Of a stretch of 35,666 bases of DNA, positions 1 through 10,603 are shown piece by piece (position 1 is the first letter of the stretch; each line of letters begins with the position of its first letter). This stretch comes from Phlegmacium glaucopus. Lineage: Eukaryota > Basidiomycota > Agaricomycetes > Agaricales > Cortinariaceae. The DNA is taken from contig MU130034.1 of NCBI GenBank assembly GCA_015039465.1, forward strand, positions 72,420 to 108,085, given 5' to 3'. The notes under the pieces were generated by a model that was not told where the DNA came from, did no database searches, and saw only the letters and a program-made list of their open reading frames with translations. The position numbers were made by a program, and so were the translations under genes.

Positions 1-365
1 CACTTGGAATCCACTTGGAATCCACTGAGAGTCCACTCAGACTCCATTTGGAATCCACTTGGAATCCACTGAGAGTCCGCTCAGACTCCATTTGGAATCC
101 ACTTGGAATCCACTTGGAATCCACTAAGAGTCCACTCGGACTCTATTTGGAATCCACTCAGACTCTACTTGGACTCCACTTGGACTCTGTTCAGAATCTA
201 CTTAGTGACTTGGACTCCAAGCAGAGTCCGAGTGGACTCCGAGTGGACTCCATTCGGAATCCATGATTCCACTCGGACTCCACTCGGACTCCACTGGGAA
301 TCCAGTCGGAATGCTCGGACTCCACTCGGATTCTGTTCGGAAGCGTGGGGCACTGTAAAGTACTG
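1..365. mobile_element. MITE A, right end only (11-bp-repeat family 1, cut by window start)
   Basis: The segment is built from degenerate 11-bp units such as GGAATCCACTT and CCACTCGGACT, then ends in GTGGGGCACTGTAAAGTACTG. Read inward this terminus starts CAGTACTTTACAG, a hAT-like start, and matches the left end of the element at 33962. The putative 8-bp target duplicate to its right is GTAGTTTT (366-373), but the left partner lies outside the window. No coding capacity is credible; reading frames here are products of the simple repeat. It is a non-autonomous cut-and-paste element by inference. Confidence 0.7.
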
Positions 366-519
366 GTAGTTTTCCCCAATTCATTCTTAGTCCCCTACAG
401 TCATCATCTCAGTGTGTTTCAATGAATTCCTCCCTCAAGTGGACTTGAGGGAGGAATTCACTGGAACTCCACTGAGATGATGACTGTAGGGGACTAAGAA
501 TGAATTGGGAGAAACTACC
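366..519. repeat. Long foldback (near-perfect inverted repeat)
   Basis: The arms at about 366-413 and 470-518 are inverted copies containing AATTCATTCTTAGTCCCCTA and its complement, with few mismatches. An inner pair (GAATTCCTCCCTCAAGT against its complement) meets at about 441. The whole block can fold into one cruciform or RNA hairpin of about 150 nt. It starts exactly where MITE A ends. It could be a foldback MITE, but no target duplication was found. Confidence 0.75.
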
Positions 520-905
520 TATCCTGGTACAAAAGAGCAGTATTTATACCCTAAGGATGAGGCTATGTAGAACAATAAAAAGAAAGAAGTACACGCTGTC
601 AAAGGAAGAAAGATAAAGAGAGGACAGCTGCAAGAAGAAAAGAACAATGGAAAAGAAGAAGGAACAATAAAAAAAATCTGTAAAGTGTCAAAGTGCAAGA
701 GAAAAGAAAAGAGGGCGGTGTACATAGTCCAATAGCAAAAATATATCAACTCCATAGGCGTGTGGTCATGTCAAAAATGTGAAAGGTCCTGAGTCAACAC
801 TTGAAAGGTGCAGCCTTGTTCCCGAGAAAACACTACTTGCCCATGATCCCATGTCGCGCAGCCTTGATAACACTTGACACACTGTGAGAATAATCCTCTG
901 CTGCT
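520..905. other. Purine-rich AT-rich spacer, no gene seen
   Basis: Between 570 and 720 the plus strand is strongly purine-rich (AAAGAAAG, GGAAGAAAG). I see no conserved reading frame, no RNA gene and no clear element boundary. Confidence 0.5.
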
Positions 906-1516
906 GATTCATCTGCAATTCCTGCTTAGTTGTGATCCTCCTGGACTTCCTAAATTGTCATAAAGAGGGTGGGAAGGCTTCATGTACTGTGTGAATGATG
1001 GTTTTAGCAGTGAATGATAAGATAAGAGGTAGATAATTGAGGATAGGGGACTGAGTGAGATCCAGGAGCGAGGGATGGCAAGATAGATGGCTGAGGGGAA
1101 GACTTGTGGGTCCATAGCCACAACAACAATGACAAAGCCTTTTACATAATGGGAGATGTAGTTGATGCATCCATAAAGGGGCTGTTCTTGAAATGATGGA
1201 CCAAAGATACGATCAAACGCGAGCCGATGACCGATGCAAATAGTAGATTGATCACTTTGCTGGATTGCTAGCCAAGGAACAAGTGGATGGTAGATGCTTA
1301 GGAGCATGTTGATAGTGTAAATGATAGACAACATAGTGTGAGACATTGTGAATATGATGAGTGATGAGGGTAATAACATTGAACAAATGATTTGTCGACC
1401 AGGAACACGATTCAGGGCCACTTCCAAAATAGGTAAGTGAATTCAAAGTCCGCTTATTTTCATGATGGCAACTTTTAAGCTTTCTTCTCATGCTACCAAT
1501 CAGTATTGGTGCGCAA
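906..1516 (-). pseudogene. Unknown repeated gene Y, copy 1 (fragment)
   Basis: I do not recognise this protein. A frame on the minus strand runs open from about 1427 to 909; useful ATGs lie at the MLLPSS and MSHTMLS stretches. The core reads IYTINM, then PWLAIQQSDQSTI, IGHRLAF, GPSFQEQPLYGC and ISHYVKG, ending near VVVAMDPQVFPS. A second diverged copy lies at 8180-12135, and differences between the copies fall mostly at third codon positions in this frame, which argues that it was a real coding sequence. Homology between copies starts at about 1516, exactly where the truncated MITE B begins. No membrane segment or catalytic motif is assigned. Probably part of a mobile element or a multicopy family. 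Confidence 0.5.
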
Positions 1517-1518
1517 TA

Positions 1519-1842
1519 CCGCGCGGACAGAAAATATCCCCATCCCTAAATATTAATCCTAAGCCCTAAGCCTAAGCCCTAAATCTAAATATAACCCTAA
1601 GCCTAACCTCCAAACCTAAATATAACCCTAAATTCCATCAAAAGTCCGGTGGAAGTCTGCCGGACTGTGACCAGACATACAGTCCAGGCATTTTTCTACT
1701 TTCACCGGACTCTGACCGGACTCTGACTGGACTCTCACCGGACTTTTACCTGAATTATATTATATTATTTTACTGGAGTCCGCCGGACTGCCAAAAGTCT
1801 GGCGGAGTCCGGCTGGACAACGTGGGGGACTGTAAAGTACAC
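1519..1842 (+). mobile_element. MITE B (11-bp-repeat family 2), left-truncated
   Basis: The right terminus is GTGGGGGACTGTAAAGTACAC, identical in design to MITEs C and D. Inside are 11-bp units of the CCGGACTCTGA type and a telomere-like tract of CCTAAGC/CCCTAA units at about 1555-1635. Compared with C and D the left third is missing, and the break at 1519 abuts gene fragment Y1. The eight bases after the right end are CTCTTGAG, with no partner on the left, consistent with truncation. Confidence 0.8.
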
Positions 1843-1868
1843 CTCTTGAGAGATGTTCATAATAATAC

Positions 1869-2300
1869 ATGTTGTACTATTTTGTGTCAGTGGTATGAGC
1901 TACAGAAACCAGTTTTAGATGTGTTCTATAGGCTAGAAGTTGCCAACACTGCATTTAGCAGGAATTTGGGTGGAAACTGATCATTTTTAAGGGTCTGGGT
2001 GTGAAATAAAATAAAATAATTACTAATATGTATTTAAAATACATATTAGAACATTTAACATCACTAAGACAAGTTATATAAACCTGTTTCTGAAGTGTCC
2101 CATTGGCTGGAAGTTGTGAAAATGGCATTTTGGCAGGTATTTGGGTGGAAATTGCTCATTTATCAGGTCCTGAGTGTGAAATAAAATAAAATAACTGCTG
2201 ATAAATGTTTAAAATACATGGTAGAGAATTTCACACCAAAACATGTTACAGAAATGAATAATTGAAGTGTTATATTGCCTGGAAGTTTCAGTCCACCAGA
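1869..2300. repeat. Degenerate tandem repeat, 2.2 units
   Basis: Units start with GGCTAGAAGTTG (about 1871), GGCTGGAAGTTG (about 2105) and GCCTGGAAGTTT (about 2278). Each contains a TTTGGGTGGAAA block and the identical string GTGAAATAAAATAAAATAA. Spacing is uneven (about 234 and 173 bp). No coding potential is seen; 2300-2590 is AT-rich with no feature recognised beyond a small ATTTGGCA/TGCCAAAT inverted pair near 2465-2507. Confidence 0.6.
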
Positions 2301-3579
2301 TAAAGAAAGCACAGCCACCTCAAAAAACCACATAATTACCATTTTTATCATAAAAATTCAATCACTATATATTTATATGATGCTATAATACATTTATCAT
2401 ACCAAAAAAATCATCCAAAATGATGCAGAACTGAGAGAGCAAGCTATGTTTCAAGTGTTTCACACTTTGTCACGCATTTGGCAATGTGATGTGATATAAC
2501 ACTGCCAAATCCATAATAGGCATTGCCCACCACCATTACAATTGGATTTGTACAATTGGACCTTTTATTTACTAGAGTAACATTGCATACATTGTCTCAA
2601 TCATCATCATCACTATCACTATCATTGTTATCTACACCTCTCATCTCTTTCTCCTCCCTTTCTTTTTATTTTATGAAGAACATTTTGTGTATGATAAATT
2701 AACATCACATGAAAAAACCAATTGAAGTTGTCAATGGTCATCCTTTTCAAATCCCCCAATCCACCCATTTAGCTGTTCACATGCTTGAGTATTAAATGCT
2801 TGTTTCAAATATCTTTCACCATCCTTTGTCTCTGCTTCAATGACTAAGTTAGGTGCTGATCCATCAAGAGGAGCAGGATTGCAATATTTTCAGCGCATCC
2901 TGTAGTGTGATGATTGATATAATGATAGGCATCAACAATGATGTGGCTAGTTCTGTTCCACATATTGCAGCCTTTGGCAGCTTGCATTTTGAATGCTTGT
3001 TCTGAGAACCAGACATGTGTTAAGTTTAAAACAAAGGAGTCACATTGGAGTAACACTGGATCGGATGGAATGGAACCAGAACAAGTAACGGAAAGGACTT
3101 TGGCCTCAGCGTATGTGCTGTGCCGCCCAGCTCCTACAATGTCCTGATTTCGGAACTGGAAGAGAACGGAAAGTTGGAAGACCTCAGTGACTTAGAGGAC
3201 GAACAAGAGGAGGAAACTAAGATGATATTCGAACTGAGGGAAAACATACAAGTTTGAGTACTTAAATATAAAAGGAATTGCAACCAAAATATAGAATATA
3301 AATATAAGTGCTGCGTTCTGCTCCCGGAAAAGGTCCTGCATTCTTGGGTGAATAATCCATGGCTGGAGTGCTGACTGATAGTGGGAAAGTGATGACAAAG
3401 GAATAGTTGTTATGGCAAAGGTGTGGTAATGGGTTTGGAGTATTGTCGGAAGAGTCGGAATGATGCGGAGAAGTCTTGGAGTTGGACGTCGGAGGAGTAG
3501 AACCGGAAACAAGGGAAAGTACTGGAACAGAGTACGGACTACTGGAAACAACTCTGACAGAGTCGGACCGGAGTAACGT

Positions 3580-4838
3580 TGATACACTGTCAGTACGCTA
3601 GGTGCTGTACTAACTGAGGTGTGATGCGGCTCGGGGCTTCGGTGGCCTAAACACTGAGTCAAGTATATGCAGAAAGGTTCCAACTAAAGTAGGGCGACGA
3701 GATATGAGACGAGCGAAACGAGGAGCGATGTAATGACAAAAGGGCGACGAAGTAATGAAGTGGCAATGCAGTGACGAAGGGGAGATGCAGTGACGAAGGG
3801 GAGATGCAGTGACGAAGGGGAGACGCAGTGATGAAGGGGAGACGCAGTGACGATGGGGAGACGCAGTAACGAAGGGGAGATGCAGTGATGAAGGGGAGAC
3901 GCAGTGACAAAGGGGCGACGCAGTGACAAAGGGGCGACGCAGTGACGAAGTATAGTCGCTATATGGGCGACTCGCAGTAAAATGCAATGAAACGAAGGCG
4001 AACGACGAGAGAGACGATGACAAGACTTAATTCTATACTCTGGGGAGAGAGGCGAATACTTTCTTATTGTCCTTTGTAACTAAATTACAGGAGGTTTTTA
4101 TAGTAGGTAGAGGAGATCACATGGCTAAGTTGCACATGTGTATCTATAAAACAAATCAAAATGATGAAACAGGAGTCCAAGAGGGACTAGGCAAAATGGG
4201 GAGACAAAACATCAGGGATAGTGGGCGATAAATGAAAGAGGACCGGTCGTCGCTCCGAGGACCAGCAGGAGACATGTGGTATAGGGAGGCGATCAAGGAG
4301 CGATGGCAAATGTATCAAAAATAAAGAAAACAACGCGTTTGAGGTAACCGAAGAGAGATAAAAGAATATAAATGATCAGCGACCCAAAATACCCAATGGT
4401 GTTAAGGAACTTCTCAATCTGGTGATTGTCGCTGGATAGGAGCGACTGGTAGGGTAGCTACGACGATTTGACACCAAACGATTCGGTGTAGCGTAAGGGG
4501 ACGTCGGTCTGGGCAGTGGACATGCCTACGACTCTTAGACGAGTGAGCATTACCAAATATGGAAAAAGCATGACTATACACGTGACCGCTGGTGAAAGGG
4601 AGTGAAAGGGAGGCAGAACGCCTAATGTCGTCCGGGTACTGCCGGAAAAGGGGGCGATCGTACGAGCGAAATATAGCCAAGGCATTTAGGGAGCTTCTGG
4701 GACAGTAGAGGCGACGACCGAATAGCCAGAGACTTATCTATGCAATAAAACAGCAAATAGTCGGTGTAAGAGACGACGTAGAGCGACGTCGCTGCCAAAA
4801 ATGCAAAAAACGAAGGCAGGGAACCAGCATGCTCATCA
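3580..4838. mobile_element. Solo LTR Z nested inside X1
   Basis: The ends are TGATACACTG and GCTCATCA, with the 4-bp target duplication ACGT at 3576-3579 and 4839-4842. The uninterrupted X2 copy shows the empty site. It is 1,259 bp, rich in CG-containing words compared with its surroundings, and in this resembles the 881-bp Gypsy LTRs at 18425 and 26409, which also make a 4-bp duplication. A different but related Gypsy family is likely. Long open frames here come from its minisatellite. Confidence 0.78.
3768..3957. repeat. 19-bp minisatellite, about 10 copies
   Basis: The unit is GCAGTGACGAAGGGGAGAT with variants (GAC end, AGGGGCGAC). It lies inside solo LTR Z. Because 19 is not a multiple of 3, all three frames of the minus strand stay open and give a 19-residue repeat, which explains the overlapping ORFs at 3610-4023 without any gene. 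Confidence 0.9.
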
Positions 4839-5182
4839 ACGTATGACGGAATGTAACAACATGCCTTGTCAATGCATATATAATCTGGTCTTGTGGCTTC
4901 ATTTAGATATGTATCTGCTAAAAACTTCAAGATCCTTGTTGGTGACTCATATTTGGCAAACTTGGTCCATGCAATCACAACACCACAAGGTGCACAGATT
5001 GTTTCAACACAATAAAAGCAACCAGGACTGAAATAGTTTTTGTTTTCTATTTCAAGGGTTTCCTCATCATGAGGTTGGACAGTTCTTGAACCCTGCTCAT
5101 CCCAATCAACATTTTCATTTGGTTGATTCAGCATTCAATGTACTCCAGCCAAGCTTGACTTTGTTTGGGACTGCTTATATTT

Positions 5183-5647
5183 GTTAGGGCAACTGCAGTA
5201 CTGACTTAGTCAGACTAGCAGGGGATCCAAAGTTAATAATATTTATAGGTAATAGGTTACATCAACTCACCTAGCAGGGGATCCAAAGAGGAAAGGATAG
5301 GGATCCCTGCTAGTATTTAAGTACTAATATGGACATAACAAAGATATGTAAATAAATAAAGAAATGGTGTGATAATAAAGATAATAAAAATAGTGTCATG
5401 TGAAGATAAAATAAAATAATAAAATGAGAAGTCGAAATTGGATTGGGAGTTGGGCCGATTGAGATTCAGGAGTTGGACCGGTCAGTTCGGGTTTGGTCAA
5501 TCTCATTGGTGAGGTGGAAGGTACTGAATCATGGTCAGGTCTTGATTCCAGAGTAGAATTGGGAGATGGTTTGGAGTTGGGACTGGGGTAGGGTTCAGGC
5601 CTGACCAGGAGTTGGTGCTTCGGTCAAAAATTGGGTGTCCCCTAACA
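5183..5647 (-). mobile_element. Solo LTR W1 inserted in the KDZ gene
   Basis: The ends are TGTTAGGGCAACTGC and GTGTCCCCTAACA, and the 5-bp target duplication is ATATT at 5178-5182 and 5648-5652. It is 465 bp, and is the inverted relative of W2 at 8299-8730. It sits between the CxC6-like cluster and the KDZ core and supplies a premature stop to the upstream part of the transposase gene. Confidence 0.9.
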
Positions 5648-7196
5648 ATATTGATACCAGTCATTGCAGTGATCTTGACAAGCTTGAGTTCCATCAACTC
5701 TGTTATTCTCACAATCATGCACATGACAGTGATTCTGAAGTTCAGTTGCATGGACAGGACAAAATGAATCTCCCTGTCCATGAGCATTTAAGAGGGCTCT
5801 TGAGCAATTATCAAATGCACAATGTGTTGGTCCCATAACAATGCCATCCATTATGATCATCTTCACTATTGCCTTTTTGTCTTCAACATCAACATTCATA
5901 TGATCATCTCCATCCACAGAGTTTGCCATTTCTGCAGCAGCAGCAACCAACCAAGGCACATCCCAATTTTCATCAACACTGAGGACTGCTGCAGGATCAT
6001 TGGCAACAGGTAATAAATCTGCAAATACCTTATGTTCATGTGTGCACTCAGAGCAGGCATGCTTATCAGAAAGTCTCATTCCTCCTTCTTTACCCAGAAT
6101 AGAAAATGCATCATAAGTGAGATCTCCAATTGATACATTGTCAATTGTTTCAAAAAGAATATTAGAGGCTTGAGCAATGGTATGAACTGATTCTTGGATA
6201 AATGTGTGCCACACTTGACATCTTTTTATTTTAAACAAGTTTTGTTGTCCATAGCTATTAGTCCAGAACTCAGCATATGCAGCAGTTGAAGCATGAAAAC
6301 TGTAGACCCCATTCATAACAGCATTTGAAAAGATCCGATCAACATATAGGTTTTGTCCAACCTTCAAATATTTTGCATACCCTTTTCCAAGGACCTTCAA
6401 CTTGTGGATAGTTCTTATGATCAGAAAAATAATGAGTTTTGCAGTGAGAACACATTCCACTCAAGACAGTCACATTTGTGACAATTTCAGAACCTTTAAT
6501 AAGACTTGTGTGGGCAAGTTGATTGGGATCTGATTGTTGCAAAATTGCACATCCTCAACAGTTTATATCAGAACAAACACTTGATATACTGGGCAGATTG
6601 TCAAAATTGGCAGGAGTTTCTGAACAAGCTTTCCATCAGTCCCAAAGGAATTTAGACCCAATATATCAGCAAGGCCATTTAGCTTGGTTCCAAGTTTGGT
6701 TATAACTTGATTATTAGGAAGTGACCTGTGATTATCTGACTTTTTGAACAAAGTCTTCAATTTAGGTTCTGTGGTCTGCTTTTGGACTTCATGAGCAAGA
6801 GACTTTATCCATGAGCTTAAATCCACCTGTTTTTCATCTGCAAGTTGGGGATCTTGTTGCCATTGATGCAGATTTAACAGATCTACATTCTCTGTTATGG
6901 TAAATAACAGCATTAAAACAGTTGACAGTGTTATTTTTGAGCTGAAATTTTGTTCAACAAAGTTATTAAACACTTTAAATGTGATATCTGGAAATGCATG
7001 TTCATTTTTCACAGCATTTGCACCAGAACACAAACATTAGCACCATGAGAGGGCTGAGCATTTGCAGAATTGTGAAGAGGTGCAAAAATGTATAGGTTGC
7101 ATGATGTACCAGAAGCGGCGGGAAGCCTGTGAAAATAGAAGTAAATTCATAAACACATGTAAAATACCAAGGAAAAGAAAAGTTATAATCTACCTA

Positions 7197-8163
7197 CCTA
7201 CTAGTACTAGCAACAGGCTTCTTCTTCTTGTGACTCCTCTTTTCCTTCTTTAGAACTGTCTCCTTCTCCTTCTCCTTCTCCTTCACACTCTTCTTCACAG
7301 CTGATTTCTTCTTGTCTTCCTCCTTTATCTATCCTAACAAGTCCTCAAGAGTGTATTTTAATTTGACAACCCCCAAACCTCAAGATCTGATTTGATAATA
7401 TCACCCCCTAACCAACCCCTCATATCCTCACATCCTTCTGCAACTGGAAACAATTGCACATAAGAATTATGCCATGTAGTTTTGGCTACAAAAAGCCCAA
7501 TGATATGTGTTTCATTTGGGGACTTTCCAAGCTCTCTTGGCCATAATATTTTATTTACTATATCAGAGATCTTAGCATGGATCTCATGTATGTGAATGTA
7601 GTGCTGATACATAACCTGGAGGGTAGGGTTTGTATCATAGCAGAGAGAATGATCAATGATCAACCCAGTTGTTTTAAGTTTATAGAGTAATTCTTCATCT
7701 ACCCAAGTGCATTTAAGACCAGATAATGGGGTAGGAGTGTCAGGACAGGAATGAGATTCAGATAAGTGGATTGAAGAAGGATATGAGGATTCAGGAGGAT
7801 ATGATGAACCTGTAGAAAAGGAGGGAGCTTGTGGAAGACACTTCAAATAAAATAAGAAATTATGAAATCAGTAATATCAATAAGACTTACAAATAAAACA
7901 TGTTTATAGCAACTAAGTAAGTTCCACTGCCAAAGACCAGACATATTTGGCTGTACAAACATGAGCAGCTTCAAAATAATTAGCAAAATAATAAATAATA
8001 GATGTTTAGCCTTACTTATAACACGTCTTAAGAGGATTAGCAACTTTCTTCAAAACAACTACTGACTCAAGAGGGGGAACAGTAGAGATGTGGAACATGG
8101 TGTTGGGACAAAGCAAAGGATCCACAGTCACATTAACCTTCACTGGATCATCATAAATGTAAG
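7197..8163 (-). pseudogene. Unknown spliced gene Q with lysine-rich tail (broken)
   Basis: Function unknown. Three exons are visible on the minus strand: an exon ending near 8016 (VNVTVDPLLC, TMFHISTVPPLESVVV), intron 8015-7969 (GTAAGG...AAG), exon 7968-7891, intron 7890-7841 (GTAAGT...AAG), and the main exon from 7840. The main exon carries CTWVDEELLYKLKTTG, ILWPRELGKSPNETHIIGLF and AKTTWHNSY, then DLEVWG. A frameshift at about 7372 is needed to continue into KYTLEDLLG, followed by a TAG and then a lysine/glutamate-rich tail (KEKEKEKE, KKKK) to about 7197, probably a nuclear targeting tail. The exon 1 to exon 2 phase also does not match. I recall similar lysine-tailed hypothetical proteins in Agaricomycetes, but cannot verify. 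It lies just upstream of, and co-oriented with, the KDZ gene. Confidence 0.5.
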
Positions 8164-8298
8164 GGGATACTGATATCTGCTATTGTGCACCAATATTGAG
8201 TGGTAGCATGGGTAAAAAACTTAAAAGTTGCCATCATGAAAATAAAGTGGACTTTGAATTCACTTGCCTGTTTTGAAAGCAGCCCTGAATTATGTTCC

Positions 8299-8730
8299 TG
8301 TTAGGGGACACCCAATTTCAAGCCCAACTCCCGACTCCCGATCAGGCCTGAACCCAATCTCACTCTCAAACCTGATTTCAGTCCCAAACCTGAACCCACT
8401 CCCAACTCAACTCTCTAATATCTACATTCCACCTCATCAACAAACCTGATTCCTCACCTGAACCCAATTGGCCCTGACCCAAACCAAACTTATGACCTTA
8501 CACTGTTATTTTATTATTTTATTATTTTATTCTCATACCATTTAGTTATTTATTTTCATATGTCTGTTATGTCCATACCTGTACTGAAATACCTTCTCAC
8601 CTTAGCAGGGATCCCTATCTTTTCCTTTAGGATCCCCTGCTAGGTGAGTTAACTGTAGTCATACTTGTAAATATATTAATTTAGGATCCTCTGCTAGCTT
8701 GACTAAGTCAGCAGTGCAGTTGCCCTAACA
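8299..8730 (+). mobile_element. Solo LTR W2
   Basis: The ends are TGTTAGGGGACACCC and TTGCCCTAACA, with the 5-bp target duplication GTTCC at 8294-8298 and 8731-8735. The empty site is preserved in gene Y copy 1 (GGAAC at 1402-1406 on the plus strand). It is 432 bp. Its ends resemble those of the V LTRs (TGTCAGGGGAC...CCCTAACA), suggesting related retrotransposon lineages. Confidence 0.92.
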
Positions 8731-8913
8731 GTTCCTGGTCAATAAAATCATTCATTCAACATTATCATCCTCATCACTCATTTCATTCACAATGTCTTTC
8801 ACCATGCTATCTATCATCTACACTATCAACATGATCCTACACATTTACCATCCTTTTATTCCTTGGCTATTGATACAACAAAGTGATTAATCTACTATTC
8901 ATATTGGTCATTG

Positions 8914-9168
8914 TGTCAGGGGACAACCCTGAGGTATATACCACCTTCACTGTTTATATTTTATCCTTATTTTGACTTGCTTACATACTTGTTTGCTATT
9001 GTTTGGCTACCACCTTATTTCAAGTAGTAGTCAGTAAATACTGTCCTTATCTCATTATTAACTGGAATTCCCTACTTTGCTAGCTCATTTCTATTGTCAC
9101 CTAGTCTTTATAGACTGTAAACTCTCCCTAGAGTCCTAATCTCCTCTTATATGTAGGTTGCCCTAACA
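8914..9168 (+). repeat. V left (5') LTR
   Basis: It begins TGTCAGGGGACAACCC and ends TTGCCCTAACA. It contains the AT-rich stretch GAGGTATATACC near its start, a possible TATA region. The third copy, at 13272-13525, is a solo LTR. Confidence 0.92.
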
Positions 9169-9469
9169 TAATAATGAGATAACTTAAGTGTCTGGCCCCT
9201 GCCCCACACTGTTGTTGCCACTGGTACTAGTCTATCACTGTCAACTACCCCAGAAACCCTCCCTATGCTCCCTCTGGACCTAAGGAAGCCTCCTGGACCT
9301 TTTATGAACTCTTATGAGCCACAGAAACTCCATAAACCCTTAAAAGGCAAAAATCACCCCATATTTCGACTTTTTCACCGCCAAACCTCGACGCGCAGCC
9401 AAATAGACACCACAATCACCCCCATAACACCCTCCCACATCCCCAAAAGGTACCCCAAGTTAAACAAAC

Positions 9470-9785
9470 CCAAAACAATGAAAAGCAAACCCAAATTCAT
9501 GTTTTTTTGCCTTTTTCAGTATCTCCACCCCCAGACAACCAAATCGCCCCAACTCTTCACCATAAACGACTATGAACGGACCCTAGACACTTTCCGAAGG
9601 TCCCACAAGTAAAACAAAAGCAACGCGACAGAAATGGAGCCCAAACTCCCTCATTTTTGCCATTTTCACCTATTTCAGTATCTCCACACCCAGACAATGA
9701 AACACACCAAAATCTTCACCGAAATCAACTGCAAATCAACCCTCTACATCCTCAAAGGGTCTCACAAGGAAAACAAAAGGAAGAA
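9470..9785 (+). repeat. 159-bp tandem duplication inside V
   Basis: CAGTATCTCCACCCCCAGAC at about 9518 recurs as CAGTATCTCCACACCCAGAC at about 9677, and the flanking text (TCTTCACC, then GGTCYCACAAG and AAAACAAAAG) is repeated in the same order. A homopolymer of 13 A follows near 9784. The frames here look non-coding and asparagine/lysine/proline-biased. Confidence 0.6.
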
Positions 9786-9858
9786 AAAAAAAAAAAACAC
9801 AAAAATCCCTCCAAAACATCGCCAGCTCACACCTTATACCCCAACCATGAATTGACAG

Positions 9859-10448
9859 ACCTGGGAATCAATAAGAGACCTTGTACTGGAGCTTCAGGAG
9901 GATTTTAAAGAGAGAGGGATAATATTGGATAATATGGCTGAGCTGCTTAGAGAAGAGAGAGAAGAAAGGCAGAAAGCATGAGGTATGACAGCCAACTCCC
10001 CCTCAAATGTCATCCCCATACCCCATCTACTTCATTTCCTACCATCCCTCAGCCATCCTATACCTCTGTCTCCACCCGAACTACCCCCCCTGTTGTCTGC
10101 CAACCATCTTACACTTCCATTTCCACCCAAACTGAACCTCTTACTGAAATCTTCGAAATTGCTACCCCCGTACCACCTGCCATTCAACCTCCTCCTACTC
10201 CTACTCCTACTCCTACCTCATGCCTGGGCCCTATACCACCACCACCACCACCATTGCTGCCAACCTCCTTCCTCACCCCTGTTTCTGAGCCCATCTCAGA
10301 GTCTCCGTTGGGATCCACAACATTTTCCCGACCCCAAGCCAGCTCCAATAGGCTGGCCACCCTACAACCTCGGCCTTATCCACCATCTCAATCACGGCCT
10401 GAGCCGGAACCTCCTCCCATACATGGTCCCACCAGTCAAGTGCATTGA
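9859..10448 (+). pseudogene. Gag-like remnants: short coiled coil then proline-rich ORF
   Basis: A 40-codon helical stretch (TWESIRDLVLELQEDFKERG, then MAELLREEREERQKA) ends at a TGA at 9979-9981. The next frame starts on the overlapping ATG at 9978 and runs 156 codons, rich in Pro, Ser and Thr, with runs such as PPTPTPTPT and PPPPPP. There is no zinc knuckle. Charged helix plus proline-rich linker is compatible with a degraded gag, but this is inference. The stop-start overlap resembles the one in the Gypsy element. Confidence 0.35.
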
Positions 10449-10458
10449 GGATGTCACA

Positions 10459-10475
10459 CCTAAACAAGGGGGTAA
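10459..10475 (+). promoter_or_regulatory. Internal duplicate of the V 3'-end / polypurine context
   Basis: GTGCATTGAGGATGT followed by CACACCTAAACAAGGGGGTAA (from about 10439) closely matches the sequence just before the right LTR (GTGCATTGAGGATGTTGCACC, then GAGGGGGTGA at 11708-11743). This looks like a second copy of the element's 3' end retained in the interior. Confidence 0.45.
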
Positions 10476-10603
10476 TACAACTTCCTTTATTTAATTATTT
10501 TTCCACCTCACTCCTTTTCTTTAACCATTTCACTACCTCACTCCTTTATTCCCAATTTCTTCCATCATACTCCCTTGTTTTTAATTGTTTGTGATATTTT
10601 GAC

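Larger units (their letters stand above)
3018..4858 (+). mobile_element. Solo LTR X1 inserted in the KDZ gene
   Basis: The ends are TGTTAAGTTT and GAATGTAACA (TG...CA). A 5-bp target duplication, ACATG, flanks it at 3013-3017 and 4859-4863. Without the nested element Z it is 578 bp, close to the 572 bp of copy X2 at 30725-31749 after removing its own insertion. No internal coding region or second LTR is present, so it is a solo LTR left by LTR-LTR recombination. Confidence 0.88.
2590..7033 (-). pseudogene. KDZ transposase with CxC5/CxC6-like cysteine clusters, broken by nested LTRs
   Basis: This is a KDZ-superfamily DNA transposase relic. Reading down the minus strand: an N-terminal helical region (7033-6563), a CxC5-like piece with SGMCSHCKTHY (about 6450), a CxC6-like cluster with HCAFDNCSRALLNAHGQGDSFC and CHVHDC (about 5830-5690), then the KDZ core with YCVETICAPCGVVIAWTKFA and RPDYICIDKAC (about 5020-4865). 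The core resumes at about 3012 with LVLRTS, IIVDAYHYINH, and ends near NFNWFF (about 2700). The interruptions are two LTR insertions (5183-5647 and 3018-4858). Removing the second and one copy of ACATG rejoins CIDKAC directly to LVLRTS, confirming the insertion. Frameshifts near 6400 and 5130 add to the damage. The family assignment comes from recalled motifs of basidiomycete KDZ proteins. Confidence 0.8.

Noticed and set aside
1..384. Short frames in the window start
   Set aside because: Products of GGAATCCACT repeats in MITE A.
366..519. Transcription terminator hairpin
   Set aside because: Far too long, no adjacent gene end, and eukaryotic context.
1519..1842. MITE B as a terminus of an autonomous element enclosing the KDZ gene
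   Set aside because: It is a right-hand end facing away from the KDZ gene, and no matching left end lies on the other side.
3610..4023. Overlapping Ser/His/Pro-rich frames
   Set aside because: A 19-bp minisatellite keeps all frames open; they lie inside a solo LTR.
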